Notes: generated by a model from the letters alone, not told the origin. A DNA stretch of 64,000 nt from Cannabis sativa (GCF_029168945.1 NC_083603.1:19468001-19532000); one strand, 5' to 3'. Positions 33,611 through 46,700 are shown, counted from the stretch's first letter. Translations and numbers: made by a program.

Positions 33611-34828
33611 CCATAGAAGTGGGTACGACATACTGGACCCAGCCCCCCCTCACATGAACAACCCCAATTGTGAAGGCCCATTTGCCTGATTTGGATAACT
33701 ATGCTAGGTTAATTATATTAGTTTGACCTAATAAAATTGATTAGCAACATAATTAATTTCATTCTTCCTTGAAATTAATTTAAGAAAAACATAGTTTAAA
33801 GAATAATATTCTAGAAAAACTATATGTATTTTTCTTGTGTTTAATTAAATATAGAATAATAACCATGTAAATTGTTTCTGAATCTTAATTTCATAATTTC
33901 ATTAAATATTCCTATTTAAGTTGAGATTTAGTTATATCTAACAAATCAACTTAGATTTGAATATCTTTTGAATTTCCTATTATAAATTAAGTTGAGGAAT
34001 TTTAGGAATTGGTTATTAAGATTATTTGGATATTTTTTAAGTTGATATTTTATAAATATGGAAACTTAAAATGGAATATCTTATAAATTAAGTGGTTACT
34101 ACTTAATAGTTAATATTTAATTAAGTCATTGCTTGAAGAATATTTAAGTTGGGTATTTTAGATTTTTCTAAACAACTTAAATAAGATATTTTTCAAATTT
34201 ATTCTATTTTTGAAATTTAATTAAAGTTTTTTTTAAACTTTAATTTGTAATGTTTCATTATTGAGATATGGAATATTCATGATTAAACAAAATACATATT
34301 TTAAATAATGAGCTTTAATCAAGAGAAATTCCATCTCCATTGTTGGTTTTACATAGCTATTGTTTTAGTGAGTAATCCTCCCTAATGGAGGAACATTCAT
34401 TAGCAAGTTAGCACCGTTTAATCTCGAAAGATAAGTCTTCTTATAAGTTTTTTATATTGTTTTTGACCACCCTAATGGTGGCGACTGTATAAGACTTACA
34501 AGAGTATGAAACAATGGTGGAAGCTCATAAGATAGAATTGCCTTCACTCTCGCCTAAACGGGACAACGTTGAATTCCAATCTTGATCGAATAAAAGGTTG
34601 CTAGAATGATTGTCATTTTAGATGAATTGACAACTCTATTCAATGGATGATGCTTTGACTCTCGCCTAAACGGGACACTGTATCAGTTCGTTGGAAACCT
34701 TGGAAAATAAACTATGTTAGATTTAGTATTTTTATAACATATGTGATTATTTGTTATTTTCTGAACTTGTGTATGAATTTATAGAACCAAAACCTTACTT
34801 CTGTTTATTGATATGTTGTAGTGCCAAT
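33611..34828 (+). other. Leader of element A, second part
   Basis: Non-coding AT-rich leader resuming after the array. It contains AGTGGGTACGACATACTG (near 33620), also present in element B near 45660, and two copies of a CTCTCGCCTAAACGGGAC motif (34546-34564 and 34658-34676). The N-terminal part of gag that should lie before 34829 is not seen. Confidence 0.75.
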
Positions 34829-35596
34829 ATGAATAACCCTCACCCTGATCCATTCCTAGTTAGTATCTTTGCAAAAGAACTCAATAGTGTGAAAATACAT
34901 CCTGGTAGTTGCATTAACTCGCACCTATTGTTGATGAATCTAAAGTTTCAAAAGGCAAATCTACTTGGAATTGATTTATCAAAGGAACAATGGGTACGAC
35001 TCATCCTTATTAGTCTTCCTCAGGAGTATGATAGTTTTGTTCTATATTACTTATTGAACAATCCTCACTCCTCCGAAATGGACAAACTCGAGACTGAGTT
35101 GAGGGCCCATGAGCGGAATTTGATTGCAATGGGACCTCCTGGTATTGCAAACTTTAATCAGAGGAAGAAGATTAAGCATGAGGGCTCTAACAAAGCTGCT
35201 TCTTCAAATACAATTATCAAACATCATGTTCTATGTGCGAATTGTAATGGAAAGGGACATAAAGAAGAACAATGTCCCAGGCTTCTAGACAATTCAAACG
35301 AAGGTGATGCTTTTGTCTTTGAATCATGTGTTTTAGAGAATGACAAATCCACCTGGATTGTTGATTCTGGATCTACTAACCATGTATGTTCTTCATTGCA
35401 ACTGCTTGAAACTTGGGAGAATCTTCACCCAGATGAGTTAAAGCTGAAAGTTGGAAATGGCGAGTTGGTATTAGTTAAAGCTAGAGGACCAGCCCGAAAC
35501 AAGTTTCATACAAAGAAGTTTTTACTTTTACAGAAAGTTTTATATATTCCAAACTTTAGTAGAAACTTGATTAGTGGTTCATGTTTACAAATATAA
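34829..35596 (+). pseudogene. Element A gag (N-terminus missing), zinc knuckle and protease
   Basis: The frame opens inside gag (LNSVKIHPGSCINSHLL, LISLPQEYDSFV), has a CCHC knuckle (CANCNGKGHKEEQC) and then the copia protease with WIVDSGSTNHVCSS, where DSG is the active-site triplet. It ends at a TAA after LISGSCLQI. A normal copia gag has another 100-150 residues before the first matched segment. They are gone, so this copy could not make a complete Gag. The integrase frame follows 10 bases later. Confidence 0.87.
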
Positions 35597-35605
35597 TTTT
35601 ATATA

Positions 35606-36981
35606 TTGAATTTTTCGAGTTCAAATTGTTCAATTTCTCGTAATGGATTTCATATATGTGTTGCTAACATGGAACAAGGGCTTTATGTTTTAAGACCTGA
35701 TACTCGAATCTCACTAAATACTGAACTTTTCAATGTAGCTAAACCTAGAAGCCTTAAGAGAAAAGAGATTGATAATGATGATCAAACTTATCTATGGCAT
35801 TTACGTTTAGGTCATATAGGTTTTGATAGACTCAATAGGCTAACCAAAGACGATCCATTGAAAAATTTCGTCTTAGGAGAACTGCTAGTATGCGAGTCTT
35901 GCATAGAAGGAAAAATGACCAAACGTTCTTTCTCTGCAAAGGGAGAGCGTGCCAAACAACCCCTAGGGTTAGTGCATTCAGATGTTTGCGGACCTCTGAA
36001 TGTAAAAGCCCGAGGTGGTTATGAGTATTTCGTCACTTTCATTGACAACTTCTCTAGATACAGTTTTCTTTACCTAATGCAAAAGAAATCTGAAACGTTT
36101 GAAAAGTTTCAGGAATTTCATGCTTTGGCTCAAAACCAATTAGGTAAAACATTAAAGATCTTGCGAACTGATAGGGGTGGAGAATATATGGATATGCAGT
36201 TCAAAGATCATTTAACTGAACTTGGAATTGAATCCCAATATACTGCCCAAGCACTCCGCAGCAAAATGGAGTTGCAGAAAGAAGAAATCGCACTCTCTTG
36301 GAAATGGTTAGGTCTATGCTGAGTTATTCAACTCTGTCTACGTCCTTCTGGGGATATGCTATTCAAATGGCAAACGACATTTTAAATGTTGAACCATCTA
36401 AAGCAGTCCCTAAGACACCCGTCGAACTATGGAATGGTCGTACACCTAGTTTACGCCATTATAGGATTTGGGGTTGCCCTGCTCACGTCTTGAGAAAGAA
36501 AGAAGGCAAACTGGAATCGCGAACTGAAGTTTGCATGTTTGTCGGAAATTCTAAAGAGACTAGGGGTGGACTATTTTATAGTCACAAGGATAACAAAGTA
36601 TTTGTTTCTACAAATGCTACTTTCCTTGAAGATAACTATATGAAAGACAACAAACCGAAAAGTGAAGTTGTATTAGAGGAAATGCTTACAGATACTGTTC
36701 CTTCAAATGTTCCATCCTCTTCTACTCAAGAAGAGGAAAATCCCACTCCCTCAGTTGTAGCAACTGAGAAAACTACTACCAAAGCTCCTGTTCAGAAAGT
36801 CACCGCTCCTCGTCGTAGTGGGAGGGTTTCTAGAAAACCATCTCGTTATGGCTTGGATGGTGAAATCAATATGGTCGTTGGTGACGGTATTGATGACGAC
36901 CCATTAACCTATAACAGGCAATGGCAAGTCCGCAACAGAAGCGATGGTCAGCCGGCATGGATTCAGAAATGGATTTCATGA
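35606..36981 (+). pseudogene. Element A integrase, frameshifted
   Basis: Gag-pre-integrase (YLWHLRLGHIGFDRL, CESCIEGK) is followed by the integrase core with LVHSDVCGPL and LRTDRGGEYMD. Near 36265 the frame slips by one base, just before the catalytic Glu region, which is readable in the other frame (frame 36298-36981). The core is followed by FWGYAIQMA, RIWGCPAHVL and a Ser/Thr/Pro linker ending RRSGRVSRKPSRYG. A second shift near 36920 leads into the reverse transcriptase. Copia order (integrase before reverse transcriptase) is clear. Confidence 0.9.
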
Positions 36982-37559
36982 AAAAGAACAAAGTCTGGGA
37001 ATATGTAGATCCACCCGATGATTATCGTCCAATTGGATGCAAATGGGTCTACAAGAAGAAAAGAGGCGCTGGAGGCGAAGTCGAAACTTTCAAAGCTAGA
37101 CTGGTCGCCAAGGGTTATACCCAAAGAGAAGGTGTGGACTATGAGGAAACTTTTAGTCCGGTGGCCATGCTCAAATCCATCCGAATTCTTCTCTCCATCG
37201 CAGCCGCTTTCGATTATGAAATCTGGCAAATGGATGTCAAGACAGCCTTCCTTAATGGACTTCTTGAAGAAACCATCTATATGGAGCAACCAGAAGGTTA
37301 TGTACTTAAGCAAGCTTCTCGCTCATGGAATAAAAGGTTTGATGAGATCATTAAAACCTACGGCTTTCATCAGAATGAAGATGAACCTTGTGTTTACCAA
37401 CTCAAGGAAGACCAAGTAGTAGTATTCCTGGTCCTTTATGTTGATGACAGTTTGATCATTGGCAACAATGTCAAGAAAATGACTAACATCAAGGAATGGC
37501 TTGACACTCAATTCGATATGAAAGACTTGGGTGAGGCAGCCTATGTTCTCGGTATTTAG
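36921..37559 (+). pseudogene. Element A reverse transcriptase with internal deletion
   Basis: The frame contains WSAGMDSEMDFM, PIGCKWVYKKKR, RLVAKGYTQREGVDYEETFSP, QMDVKTAFLNG and the catalytic YVDDSLIIG, all typical of copia reverse transcriptase (RVT_2). Between EGYVLKQ and ASRSWNKRFDE some 15-20 residues normally present in this family are missing, an in-frame deletion. A TAG at 37557-37559 ends the frame after AAYVLGI. The enzyme is therefore defective. Confidence 0.9.
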
Positions 37560-38414
37560 ATTATCAGAAACCGGAAGAACAGATCCCTTGCTCTCTCTCA
37601 AACAACTTACATTAACAAAGTTCTAAAGAGATCCTCCATGAGTAATACCAATGGGGCGAATATGCCTTCTAGATATGGTATTCGTTTATCTAAGGAACAG
37701 TGTCCTACTGATCCTCAAGAGATAGAAGACATGGCAAAAGTTCCTTATGCTTCTGCAGTTGGAAGTCTAATATATGCAATGTTATGCACTAGACCTGACA
37801 TCTGCTATGCAGTTGGAATCGTGAGCAGGTAACAGTCAAATCCAGGACAGGAACATTGAAATGTTGTTAAGTATATTTGTAAATACTTAAAGAGTACAAG
37901 GAATTATGTATTAGTCTACAAGGGTGGTGCTTTAAGTCTTATAGGCTATACAGACTCAGATTTCCAGGCATGTCTTGAAGACAGGAAATCTACATCTGGG
38001 ATGGTGTTTACTCTTGGGGGTGGAGCAGTGGTTTGGAGAAGTGCGAAACAAACCGCGATTTTAGATTCTACCATGGAGGCAGAATACATAGCTGCGACTG
38101 AGGCAGCTAAAGAGGTTGTCTGGCTTAGAAAGTTCTTCACCAGTCTTGGTGTAGTACCTGAAATGGAAAAGCCTCTAGTCCTGCTTTGTGATAACAATGG
38201 AGCTATAGCCAATAGTAAGGAACCTCGGAGCCACAAGAGAAGTAAACATATAGAAAGAAAATATCATATTATCAGAGAATATGTGGCAAAAGGGGATGTA
38301 CTGGTGGAGAAAGTGGACACACAGGACAACTTAGCTGATCCATTCACCAAAGTCTTGGCAGTGACTGCATTCGAAAAGCACCGTCAGAATTTAGGGTTAA
38401 TTGAAATGTACTGA
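37560..38414 (+). pseudogene. Element A reverse-transcriptase end and RNase H
   Basis: After the TAG the same protein goes on (YASAVGSLIYAMLCTRPDIC), meets another stop near 37832, and continues as the copia RNase H with LDSTMEAEYIAATEAAKEV, LLCDNNGAIANSKEP and NLADPFTKVL. It ends at a natural TGA after LGLIEMY, 29 bases before the 3' LTR. Two stops disable it. The RNase H stations themselves look whole. Confidence 0.88.
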
Positions 38415-38430
38415 TTAGTTTTATATTAGT

Positions 38431-38443
38431 GCAAGTGGGAGTT
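38431..38443 (+). other. Polypurine tract of element A
   Basis: GCAAGTGGGAGTT directly before the 3' LTR, the position of the plus-strand primer. The same tract precedes the 3' LTR of element B at 50253-50265. Confidence 0.75.
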
Positions 38444-40306
38444 TGTTGGGTTTTATGCCCTAAAAAAAATTCTATTTCAATGTAATCCAGATTATTCAAT
38501 ATCAATAAAGTAACATAAGTATTTTTCATTCATTTGTGTATGTTTTGGTTCACCTTATCAATTGTTTGTCTATTTGATTTATAAATTCATTCAAACCCTT
38601 TTCACATACTTGATCATGTTTATTGTGTTGTCAACACAGTGGAAAGTAAACATGACTATGTGAATAAAGGATTCCTAGATTTATCAGAACACTGGGTTTT
38701 ACTGATATGACAATCTACAACAGAGTTTACTTGCATTTGGAGAAATTCTATGTTCTTTCCAGAACATTTGTTAAAGTAAAGCTCAGGTTGGATGCATGGA
38801 GTATGCATTGGAATGGACCGATATTGAACTTTGAAATAGATTTATAAAACTTACCGTAATATCTATTCAATTCAATATCACTAAGTTGATCCTAGATCAA
38901 ATGATCTAAATCCTGATATGGTAAGGCTCAATCTCAAGAGTATTATTCGTGTTCTTTGATTTGTTAGTTAAGCCTACTTTTGGGTCAGGGTGATACGTAC
39001 TTTTTGGGAACACGGTAGTGCAATTGAGTGCGAGCGCTAACATAAACATGGAATCTATAGCTTCTATCTGGCGAATAGTAAGCAAAGGATGATTTCCTTC
39101 GAGATTAACCAAACGAAGATAAATGGTGGAGTACTCATTTCACTTAGCTGAAATTTCATTTATACAGGATTAAGTGTTTTAAGGATAAAATACATTGTAG
39201 GGTGTTACAATAATTAAGTCCCTTTATAATGTAAATCATCCATATAGAGGATCATTGATCAAATTAGGATTATAACAATGGATAACTAATGATGTGTCTA
39301 TATGGTGGAACATATAGAGCATTTTATATACTGAGAGTGAAATTCTAAGTTCTATGCGTGGATTCAACGAAGAATTAATAAGTCAGTGAATTTAAGTAGT
39401 AAATTCTTGATCTGCTTATTGGAAGCTCGGATATATAGACCCATGGTCCCCCCACTAGTTGAGATAATATTACTTGTAAGACTCATTTAATTGATTTTAA
39501 TTAATCAATTATAATTCTCAAGTTAGACTGTGTCTATTTGAGAATTTATCACTTATTAAGGGAAAAACGGTAAATAGAGAATTTGAAGGGCATATTTATT
39601 AATTGGGAAACTTTAATTAGTTTTATTATTAATAAATAAATGACAAAATATTATTTGATAATTAATTTTAATTATTAAATAATTAGATTTGTCATTTATG
39701 TGGTTGAACAAAGGAATTGGCAGTTTTTGACAAAATAGGAAACTAGCAATGTAGGAAAAAGAAAGTTGGAAAAGTGGCAAGCCTTGTTTCCACAATGCCT
39801 AGGCCGACCACCTTGCTTCCCTTTTCACATTGATTTTTTAATTTTTTAATGCCAAGTAATTCAACCATAGCCCTAGGTGGTCTTCTATAAATAGAAGGTA
39901 AAAGCTTCAGTTTTTGTAACACTTTTGACAAAATTTTCTCTCACACAAAAACTCTCTTCAAACCGCCCCTCTCTCTCTCTACCTTCTCTGTTTTCGAAAT
40001 CTCTAAGTGATAGATTAGTGCCCACACACATCAAGTAATACCTCAATCATAGTGAGGAAGGCCGTGTAGAATTCAGATTCAACAAAGAAGGACATTCGGG
40101 CTCAGATCTTGATTATACTCTACGACAGAAAGGAATCAAGGGTTAGAGATCTGAGTGGGAGGAGACATATATTCCGCTGCACCCAATGTAAGATTTCTCT
40201 TACTTTTATGTGTTTAATTTTCCATCGTTTTAGAAGTTCATATTTAGGTTGTTAAATCAACATACTTGTGAGTAGATCTAAGATCCTAGTAAAATAAATT
40301 CCAACA
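38444..40306 (+). mobile_element. 3' LTR of element A
   Basis: A 1863-base LTR with TG and CA ends, a TATA box (CTATAAATAG, 39885-39894) and uninterrupted sequence. It served as the reference for recognising the split 5' LTR and the other family R LTRs. The AAGCT duplication follows. Confidence 0.94.
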
Positions 40307-40311
40307 AAGCT

Positions 40312-40942
40312 ATGCTGCCTGTAGAACTCGAGCCACCTTCCCATAGAAGATGGATGTACAATCAAGATACCAATCACATACTCCTAGCTTAAAGTACAGT
40401 TTCTTATTTCTACAATTTGTTTTATTTCATGTTAAGCTAAAAGATCAGATTGGATCAAATAACTCTGATGTAAGTTACTACGGTAACAAATACACTTTTC
40501 GATCAATAAATGAATAAAGATAGTTATTTCAAAATTCAAATTGAGTCGAAATTATCATCATGTTTCTAATTTACCATCCAGTGCGTACAAAAGGTTTTGT
40601 CAAACCCAAAACACCGAACAGATAAAACAATATACCTGTAAAAGACAAGTGACCAAAAGTCATAAGTTTGCTCGGTCACTTGGGGGGCACCTATACCTGT
40701 ACAAAGCATTTGGTAAAGATAAAACAGTCACAATTGCACGATGAATATAAACATAGAATGAAATTCATTAAAAATAAAAAAAGGCACGTAATAACGGGAT
40801 TAAAAGCTGCCCGGTCATCCCGTTGTCTGTAAAATGAAGAATAATTCCAAGTTTAAAGACCGCTTGGCCGGTCATGATGTCTTAGAAAAGGCCTTATAGC
40901 CGAATAAGATATCTAAAAATAAAAGGATAAAAGAAGAAGTGT
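40312..40942 (+). other. Gypsy integrase end and non-coding spacer
   Basis: The integrase frame resumes as MLPVELEPPSHRRW for about 28 codons and ends in a stop near 40398. The usual C-terminal 100 or so residues are missing. The rest, to 40942, is AT-rich spacer before the end of the antisense ORF, with no gene seen. Confidence 0.75.
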
Positions 40943-41870
40943 TTAAACAGCTGGAGTCTCAGGCTCTTGGTTCGGGTCTTTTGGGCTGGCAGGAGCTGGA
41001 GGATCTGTTGTTCGAACGGGAGGTATATCAGCATTTTGGCCGAAGGTAGAAGCAGCAGCCTCGGTTTCACCATAAGCTACTTGGGAAGTGCAGCACTCAA
41101 GGTACATGTCCTTAGCTTCTCCAAGTAGTCAAAGTTTGCCTAAGGATTAGCCTTCCAAAAGTCGTAGAAGAGCTCAAGACCGACTGTCTCTAAGGCATGA
41201 ACTTTCTCTTTTAGCTTCGTCACCTCGGCCGTAAGCTCCTCCTCCTAAGCTTTCTTCCTCCTCCACCCGACAAAGGACGACTCGAAGAGATGTCCTCTCA
41301 TCTTGAAGACTGTTCACTTCAGCAGATAAAGTCTCGATGGTCTCCTAAAGACGGTCAGAAACCTTGAGATCCTTAGTAAGCTCAACTATCTTCTTCTAGG
41401 CGGTAAAATGCTTCTTGTTGGCTTCACCCAGCTCCATCCGAATAGTTCAAAGTTCTACCCTAGCGTCGTCAACGTCCTTCTTGGCCAAGTCCACCTCCGC
41501 CCTCATGGTGTTGGACAGAGCCGTGTTCCTGGAAGCAATAGATTTAGCCCGGGAGTAGGTGTAGGCCAACTTCAGACCGGCCTGCACAAAGGAAAAACTT
41601 GAGTATTTGAGCCCAGTAAAGAGGATTAAAGAAAATCGTCAAGAAAGACTTATCCTTGTGAACTCCTTCAAGACTCCTCCCACCAGCAACTCCAGAGAAG
41701 AGTCATTGTCAGCACCGGCCAGCTATTCACTAACCTCAGGAACCAACTTGTTCATATAATGAGCGAGCATCTCCTTGCCCTTCTTGGCATGTGAAAGCAC
41801 CGGCAAAGGTGGAGTAGAGGTCTGCACTAGCTCAGACCCACCTCTCGGTTGGTCAGACCTATCCAAACTC
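40943..41870 (-). pseudogene. Gypsy antisense ORF, C-terminal coiled-coil part
   Basis: On the minus strand, from 41870 down to a TAA at 40943, the frame reads HAKKGKEMLAHYMNKLVPEV. After a likely intron (acceptor TTTGTGCAG at about 41583) it continues into a long charged helical region (RNTALSNTMRAEVDLAKKDV, ETIETLSAEVNSLQDERTSL) and a Pro-rich end (PKDPNQEPETPAV). Several stops and at least one frameshift disrupt it, and the intron donor looks mutated. Coiled-coil antisense-ORF proteins between pol and the 3' LTR are known in plant Tat elements, sometimes annotated as putative gypsy-type transposase. Copia element B has split the gene; the N-terminal part is at 50396-51094. Confidence 0.6.
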
Positions 41871-43735
41871 TTGGGTTTTGTGCCCTAAATAAAACCCATT
41901 TCAATATAATCAGATTTACTAATTAATAAAGATCAGAAATAACATTTTATGTTGCATGGTTCACATGATTTATTTCATGATTATAAATTCTATTAAGTCC
42001 AGAACATATGTATTTGTTATTGATTATAGTGTTGTCAGCAGAGTGGAATATAATCTTGATTATATGTTCGAAAGTTTAATTCCCTGATTTGTCAGTTCAC
42101 TGGATTTAGACTGGTATGATAATCAGCGATAGGTATTCTTACACCTTGGATAAGTGTTATGTCCTTTCCAGGGCATTGGCAAAGTTTACCAGTATCGGAT
42201 GTATGGAGTATACATTAGAAGGGAACGATATTGAACTTTGATTAAATATGTTAAATTTACCATAATATCTATTCAATTCAATATCATCTAGTTGATCCTA
42301 GATCAAATGATCTTAATCCTGACATGATTAGGTTCCATCTCAAGAGTGTTATTCGTGTTCTTTGATTTGTTAGTTAAGCATACTTTTTGGTTAGGGTGAT
42401 ACATAAATTTTGGGAACACGGCTGTACAATTGAGTGGGAGCGCTAAACATAGATATGGAATCTATAGCTTCTATAGGTATTTAGAAGTGAAACGATGATT
42501 TCCTTCGAGCTTGGCTAAACAGAGATAAATGACTGAGTACTCATTTCACTTCGCTGAAATATCATTTATACGGAGCTAAGTGTTTTAAGGATAAAATACA
42601 ATGAAGGGTGTAACGGTAATTTAGTCCCTATACAATGTAGATCATCTATAGAGGATCATTGATCAAGTTAGGATTATAACAATGGATAATTTGTAGCATA
42701 TCTATATCGTGGAACATATAGAGCGTTTTATATGACTGAGAGTGCAATTCCAAGTTCTATGCGTGGATGCAACAAGGAATTAATAAGTCAGTGGATTTGC
42801 TTGGTAAATTCTTGATCTGCTTATTGGAAGCTCGGTTACATAGGCCCATGGTCCCCATACTAGTTGAGACCATAATGCTTGTAAGACTCAGTTAATTGAT
42901 TTTAATTAATCAATTATAATTCTGAAATTAGACTATGTCTAGTTTATGAATTTTTCACTAAGCAATGGCAAAATTGTGAAGAAAAGAGATTCTAGGTTTT
43001 ATTTGTTAATTAAGAGACTTTATATGTCTAATTAATAAATATATTAAATGAAAATATTATTTAATAATTAATTTTTAGTTATTAAATAATTGGAATTGGC
43101 ATTTAAGTGGTTAAATTGGAAAATTGGCGTTTTTGAGAAAATGGGATGGAAAAATGACAAAATGGCAAAATTGTAAAGTGGGGCCCAATAACATCCTATG
43201 GCCGGCCACACTAATAATTTACCATTTATTTTTTTATTATTTTAATGCAAAATAAATCTAACCTGAACCTAGGTGGTTACCTATAAATAGATAGTGATGG
43301 CTCACTCTTAAAGTTAATGATGAAATTTCTTGCCTTCAGGAAAATTGAGCCATCTTACCTATACCATAGCCGAACCTTCATTCTCTCTTTTCTTCTTCAA
43401 TTTTCAAACCTTGAGTGATAGAGTGAGTGCCCACACACATAAAGTGGTATTTCAATCATAGTGTGTAAGACTGTGAAGAATCCAATCAACAAGAAGGAGA
43501 ATCAGACTAAAGGAAGGAGAGAAAGAGATCCAGGTTCAAATCTTGGTGATGCTCTGCTACAGAAAGGAATCAAGGGCTAGAGATCTGAACGGAAGGAGTC
43601 ATTATATTCTGCTGCACCCAATGTAAGGTTTTCTTAAACCCTTATGTGTTTATTTCAATGTTTTAGAATTCATATTAGGATGTTAATGAAACATACTTGT
43701 TAGTAAATCTAGATCCTGGTAAAATATTGCCAACA
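41871..43735 (+). mobile_element. 5' LTR of element B
   Basis: About 1865 bases, similar throughout to the other family R LTRs and ending ATTGCCAACA. A TATA box (CTATAAATAG) lies near 43281. Confidence 0.9.
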
Positions 43736-43737
43736 AC

Positions 43738-43754
43738 TGGCCTTAGAGCCATGG
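43738..43754 (+). other. Element B primer binding site
   Basis: TGGCCTTAGAGCCATGG, two bases after the LTR, a decayed form of the initiator-Met-type site seen in element A. Confidence 0.7.
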
Positions 43755-46700
43755 TAATCCTTTACTTTCATGAAATATGAATTAAAACGATGATTTGTGT
43801 TGATTTGGATTGTTTCATGTTGGTTTAAGTGCTTATGTGATGAATGTATGTGTTGTACGAATTTTTTCCATGAAAAATATTTTTTCTGTTTTTAAAAATA
43901 TTTTATTTGGATGCCTTGTGAAAAATTAAGCAATTTTGTTTTTTATATAACTCGATTCCGATAAAAATTGAAAAAGTTATGAATATTGGAAAATTGGGTG
44001 TCTATGGGTGCTCAATCGCCCGCATCAGGCTTCGGACAAGGAAGTCGTGCGCGCGCGTGTGCCTCGGAGAAACTCTGTCTGAAGTTGTGTCACGCCCAAC
44101 CTTCAGACACGATGGGCTGCACGCTGATGCTGCAAGTGACCGAGATTTCTCGGTCAGACACCCTGCAGCCGTCAAGCTCTGCGCGTGTCCAGCCCCTTTT
44201 GCAGCCTCTCTTGGCTGCACTTGCAGCCTACTGGCAGCAAACACCAAAAATGCAAAAATTGTGGGATTTTTTCCCAATTTCGGATTTTTCCAATTTTCAA
44301 ACCCAAAATTAAAATAAAATATTATTTTTTTTAATATATTTGAACTTAAATATCATCTTTATAATTATTAATATTTATTTTTAAATAGATTATTATTAAT
44401 TTTGATATTTTGAGGTTTAAATTTAAAAATTTATTATTTTATTTTTTAAATTATGGTCATATTTAAAAATTTGATAATTTCTTTAATATTTATATATTAT
44501 TTAATTATAAGAATAGATATTTTGATATTTAATATATTTTAAATTAAAAGATAACTTTATCTTTTTTATTTGAATTATTATATTAAAATTATCTTATATG
44601 ACAAATTAAATAATTAATAAATTTGAAATTAACCTAGATATTTTTATAGATATTCTAACCATAATATTTTCAAATTCAAAAATTTGTTATTTTGTTAAAT
44701 ATTTAATTATTTATAAATTATAAGTTTAAAAATGATATTTTACTATTTTATATCATTTTACTTATTAGAAATTTATAAATTATATTTTAAATATTTAAAT
44801 AACTTAGATATTTTTGTAGAAATTTGAATTATGCTTAATTTGGGATATTTAGATATATAATTAAGATAATTATTATTTATTTATTATTTTATTCTTAAAA
44901 TAATAATTATATAACCACATCTATTTTAAAATTTGTTTATGTTATTATTTTAATTTTATTAAATTATAAGATTTGAAAATAATATTGAAGATATTTTTTT
45001 TTCAAATCATTTATCTTATTTGATATTTAGTTTAATTTGATAAAAATAATCCAAATAAACCTAGATATTTTAAATTAGTTTTCAATTTTTAATTTTAAAT
45101 TTTGATGAGATTTTTAAGGTTGGTTTTAACAACCCTAAATTTTCAAAATTTAGTTGGTTAGTTTATGAATAATAATTTAATTATATTAATATCTTATTTC
45201 ACATCTGTTACATGGACATTGTTTGTTTTATTTATATTGTTTATTAAAACTTTTTTTTTAACAAACCTATTATTTATTTGATCTAAATTGCTATGATTAA
45301 CTTGTTGACATATCCAATGATCTGATTTTAATCATAGTCTAATTATCAATAAATCCTATAAATAATTTGTAACAGGTCAATTTTGTACTTCTTTCATCTG
45401 TGTAAACCTAGTAACATGATAGGGCCCATCCAAATCATTTGACCTGTGTGAGCCTATATGTTTGCTATTAGGCTTAGGTGCATATAGGAAGCCCATTTAA
45501 GGTTTACTAAGCAAATGGAGTAGGTTGCTAAAATAAATTTTGACATAAGTAAATTTATTTAGGCTCAATTAGAATTGGACTTATTCAATGAATAACAATT
45601 GTTTATTTAAAGGTTAAATTCCTCTCCATTGGGCCTTGTCTGAGAGTTAGGGGCCAATAGCAGTGGGTACGACATACTGAACCCAGCTCTCCCTCACATG
45701 AACTACCCCAATTGTGAAGGCTTATTTCCCTTATTTAAATAATTGTATTAAGTTAATTATATTAGTCTAACCTAATTAAAATTGAATTAGCAACATAATT
45801 AACTTTTAAAAAATATGAAATTTATTTTTCATTTAATATTTTAAAGTTAATTTCAGAAAAACACTTAGTTAATGATATATATTCTAGATAGTTATTTCTA
45901 GTACTAGTTATTTTTTCTAATATTCAAATAGGAAAATATTTTAAGTTGAAAATTAATTGTTTTTATTAATTAATTTTTGACCAACTTAAATTAAGAATAT
46001 TTTTCCTAGTATTAAATTAGAATTAATAATTAAGTTTCTTTTATCCTTGATTATTTAACTCTTGTATTTAATACATTTAATTAAATTGAAAATTAAATAT
46101 GTAAGTTGATTTCATTCTTGATACTTAAATATTATTATTTTCATGATATTTAATTAAATAGAAAATTATTTTAAGTTGGAAATTTTAATTTCAGAACAAC
46201 TTAAATTTGAATAATTTTCAAAATATATTTTATTTTATTTTATTAATCATTTTTTTTATTTTCGAAATTGTATTTTTTATTTAAATGCAAGGATTTCGAA
46301 GTTTATTTGAAAAATAGATTAAAGTTGATTTTTTTTTTTAATTTTGGACCAACTTAAATCATTATATTTTTCATTTAATGATTAATTAAAATAAATGAAC
46401 TAAAATATATCATAATTATAAAATGAATTAATTAGTCAATGAAAGTCTAGATCGATATTATCTGTTTTGCTTGAAATATTTTTCTAGTGTATTTAATTAA
46501 ATAGAAAATTAATATTTAGGTTGATTTTCATCATGATACTTAAATATTTGAAATTTTTCTTAATATTTAATTAAATAGGAAAATTATATTTTTGTTGAAA
46601 ATTAATTTTATTAATTAATTTTGGACCAACATAAAATTAGAATAATTTTTTAAGATTTATTTTTATTTTATTTTAGAGCAATTTTGAAAATTGTATTCTT

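Larger units (their letters stand above)
17911..40306 (+). mobile_element. Copia family R element A, full length, with two nested insertions
   Basis: It starts TGTTGGG and ends CCAACA, flanked on both sides by a perfect AAGCT duplication (17906-17910 and 40307-40311) in the gypsy integrase. Without the nested insertions it is about 10 kb: LTRs of about 1865 bases, a long leader, gag, protease, integrase, reverse transcriptase and RNase H in copia order. Its 5' LTR holds a reversed solo LTR and its leader holds the 10.5 kb tandem array. Coding regions have several stops, frameshifts and deletions. Confidence 0.93.

Noticed and set aside
43979..44317. Overlapping plus- and minus-strand frames in the GC-rich block of element B
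   Set aside because: GC-rich sequence has few stops, so long frames arise by chance. The corresponding blocks of the other R copies do not keep them.
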